Part shown: positions 54,154-54,655 of the stretch, piece by piece
How positions within the stretch are numbered: the stretch's first letter is position 1
How the letters are laid out: each line of letters opens with the position of its first letter
Assembly (NCBI GenBank): GCA_013297675.1
Contig: JAAFHZ010000012.1
Span: forward strand, 1 to 54,655
DNA: 54,655 bases
Reading direction: 5' to 3'
Source: Synechococcales cyanobacterium bin59.metabat.ball.084
GTDB lineage: Bacteria > Cyanobacteriota > Cyanobacteriia > Cyanobacteriales > Chamaesiphonaceae
Made by a program: the position numbers and the translations under genes
Notes under the pieces: model-generated
Seen by the model: the letters and a program-made list of their open reading frames with translations, nothing else
Database searches by the model: none
Told to the model about the DNA's origin: nothing

Positions 54154-54655
54154 ATGATCACTGCTCCCTACGGCTCTTGGCAGTCTCCTATTACTGGCGC
54201 ATCTGTCACTGCTGCCAAAATGAACCTAGACTCGGTAATGTTAGACGGTGCAGATACCTATTGGCTGGAGTCACGACCCCAAGAAAAAGGCCGGATGGTG
54301 ATCATGCGCCAAGACGGTCAGGGAAATATCAGTCAGGTTACGCTAGAAGGCTTTAATGTGCGCAACCGAGTACATGAATATGGCGGTGGTGCATATACAG
54401 TCTGGAATGGCGAAATCTATTTTTGCAATGATGCAGATCAGTGTATTTATCATCAGTCTGGCAGTACTGTTTCTCTGGCTTCCCCGGCAGTCAGGGGCGA
54501 TCGACCCACTCGTCGCTATGCTGATTTGGTGATCGACTCCCATCGGCGGCGGCTGATCTGCATCTTGGAGGAGCATAAGTCGGCAGATGTAGAAGCAGTT
54601 AATTCGATCGCCAGCATCAATCTAGACAACCCGGAAGATCTAAAAAATTTTGGTG
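54154..54655 (+). CDS. S9-family (prolyl oligopeptidase-type) peptidase, N-terminal part
   Basis: The ATG at 54154 opens a frame to the window edge (167 complete codons), so the catalytic domain is missing. The visible part, MITAPYGSWQSPITGASVTA, then WLESRPQEKGR, RVHEYGGGAYTVWN and DLVIDSHRRRLICILEEH, fits the N-terminal beta-propeller of cyanobacterial S9 peptidases. It is divergent from moeB. Confidence 0.85.
   Translation, partial: MITAPYGSWQSPITGASVTAAKMNLDSVMLDGADTYWLESRPQEKGRMVIMRQDGQGNISQVTLEGFNVRNRVHEYGGGAYTVWNGEIYFCNDADQCIYHQSGSTVSLASPAVRGDRPTRRYADLVIDSHRRRLICILEEHKSADVEAVNSIASINLDNPEDLKNFG

Overview
The window reads as a chromosomal segment of a cyanobacterium. Evidence for this is the abundance of HIP1-type GCGATCGC/CGATCG words, the cyanobacterial BciB-type divinyl chlorophyll(ide) 8-vinyl reductase, a DUF3370 protein, XisH/XisI, a vMAP-type STAND protein with WD40 repeats, and a catalase-related/lipoxygenase fusion. 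I cannot name the genus. Both ends cut through genes: an SLBB polysaccharide-export protein on the left and an S9-type peptidase on the right.

Left part (1-11.9 kb) is mostly housekeeping: polysaccharide export, rplS with a tRNA-Trp and a strong terminator, rpsP with a KH-like gene, accD, tex, an orphan Hpt protein, a branched-chain-amino-acid-type ABC binding lipoprotein, a divergent thioesterase/TetR pair with an array of GTCAC-N6-GTGAC operators, and an RluD-family pseudouridine synthase. Two non-coding patches at 10.65-10.82 and 11.93-12.01 kb look like mobile-element or repeat scars.

Centre (12.0-25.6 kb) is the most unusual part: a lipid-hydrolysis/oxylipin island in two divergent halves. 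The minus-strand half encodes a catalase-related/lipoxygenase fusion, two alpha/beta hydrolases, a small membrane protein, a P-loop GTPase-like protein and a two-TM SLATT-like protein. The plus-strand half encodes a STAND NTPase with 14 WD40 repeats, a small membrane protein, a patatin phospholipase and a class-3 lipase, ending in a hairpin terminator. Inferred model: a sensor NTPase and a GTPase/membrane module control release of membrane fatty acids, which the fusion enzyme oxidises and converts to reactive oxylipins, possibly as a stress, wound or anti-phage response. No gene here is experimentally linked to the others by the sequence alone.

Right of it (25.7-35.3 kb) is accessory DNA: a MASE1-GGDEF diguanylate cyclase, a DUF362 protein, a Fic protein with a striking upstream hairpin, an exported FAD oxidoreductase, and a tightly coupled three-gene module (HEPN protein, ParA-like ATPase with a KGGGGRT Walker A, second P-loop ATPase) that looks like a conflict system.

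The last part (35.4-54.6 kb) is core again: an ABC-2 permease with larE, pgk, bciB, hisS, a DUF3370 protein, a NlpC/P60 peptidase, a giant SNF2 helicase, a small Cys-containing exported peptide and a moeB-cysA-gmk operon. Interspersed are small accessory genes: a DUF6887-like pair, two PD-(D/E)XK-type nucleases, and xisHI with a frameshifted xisH.
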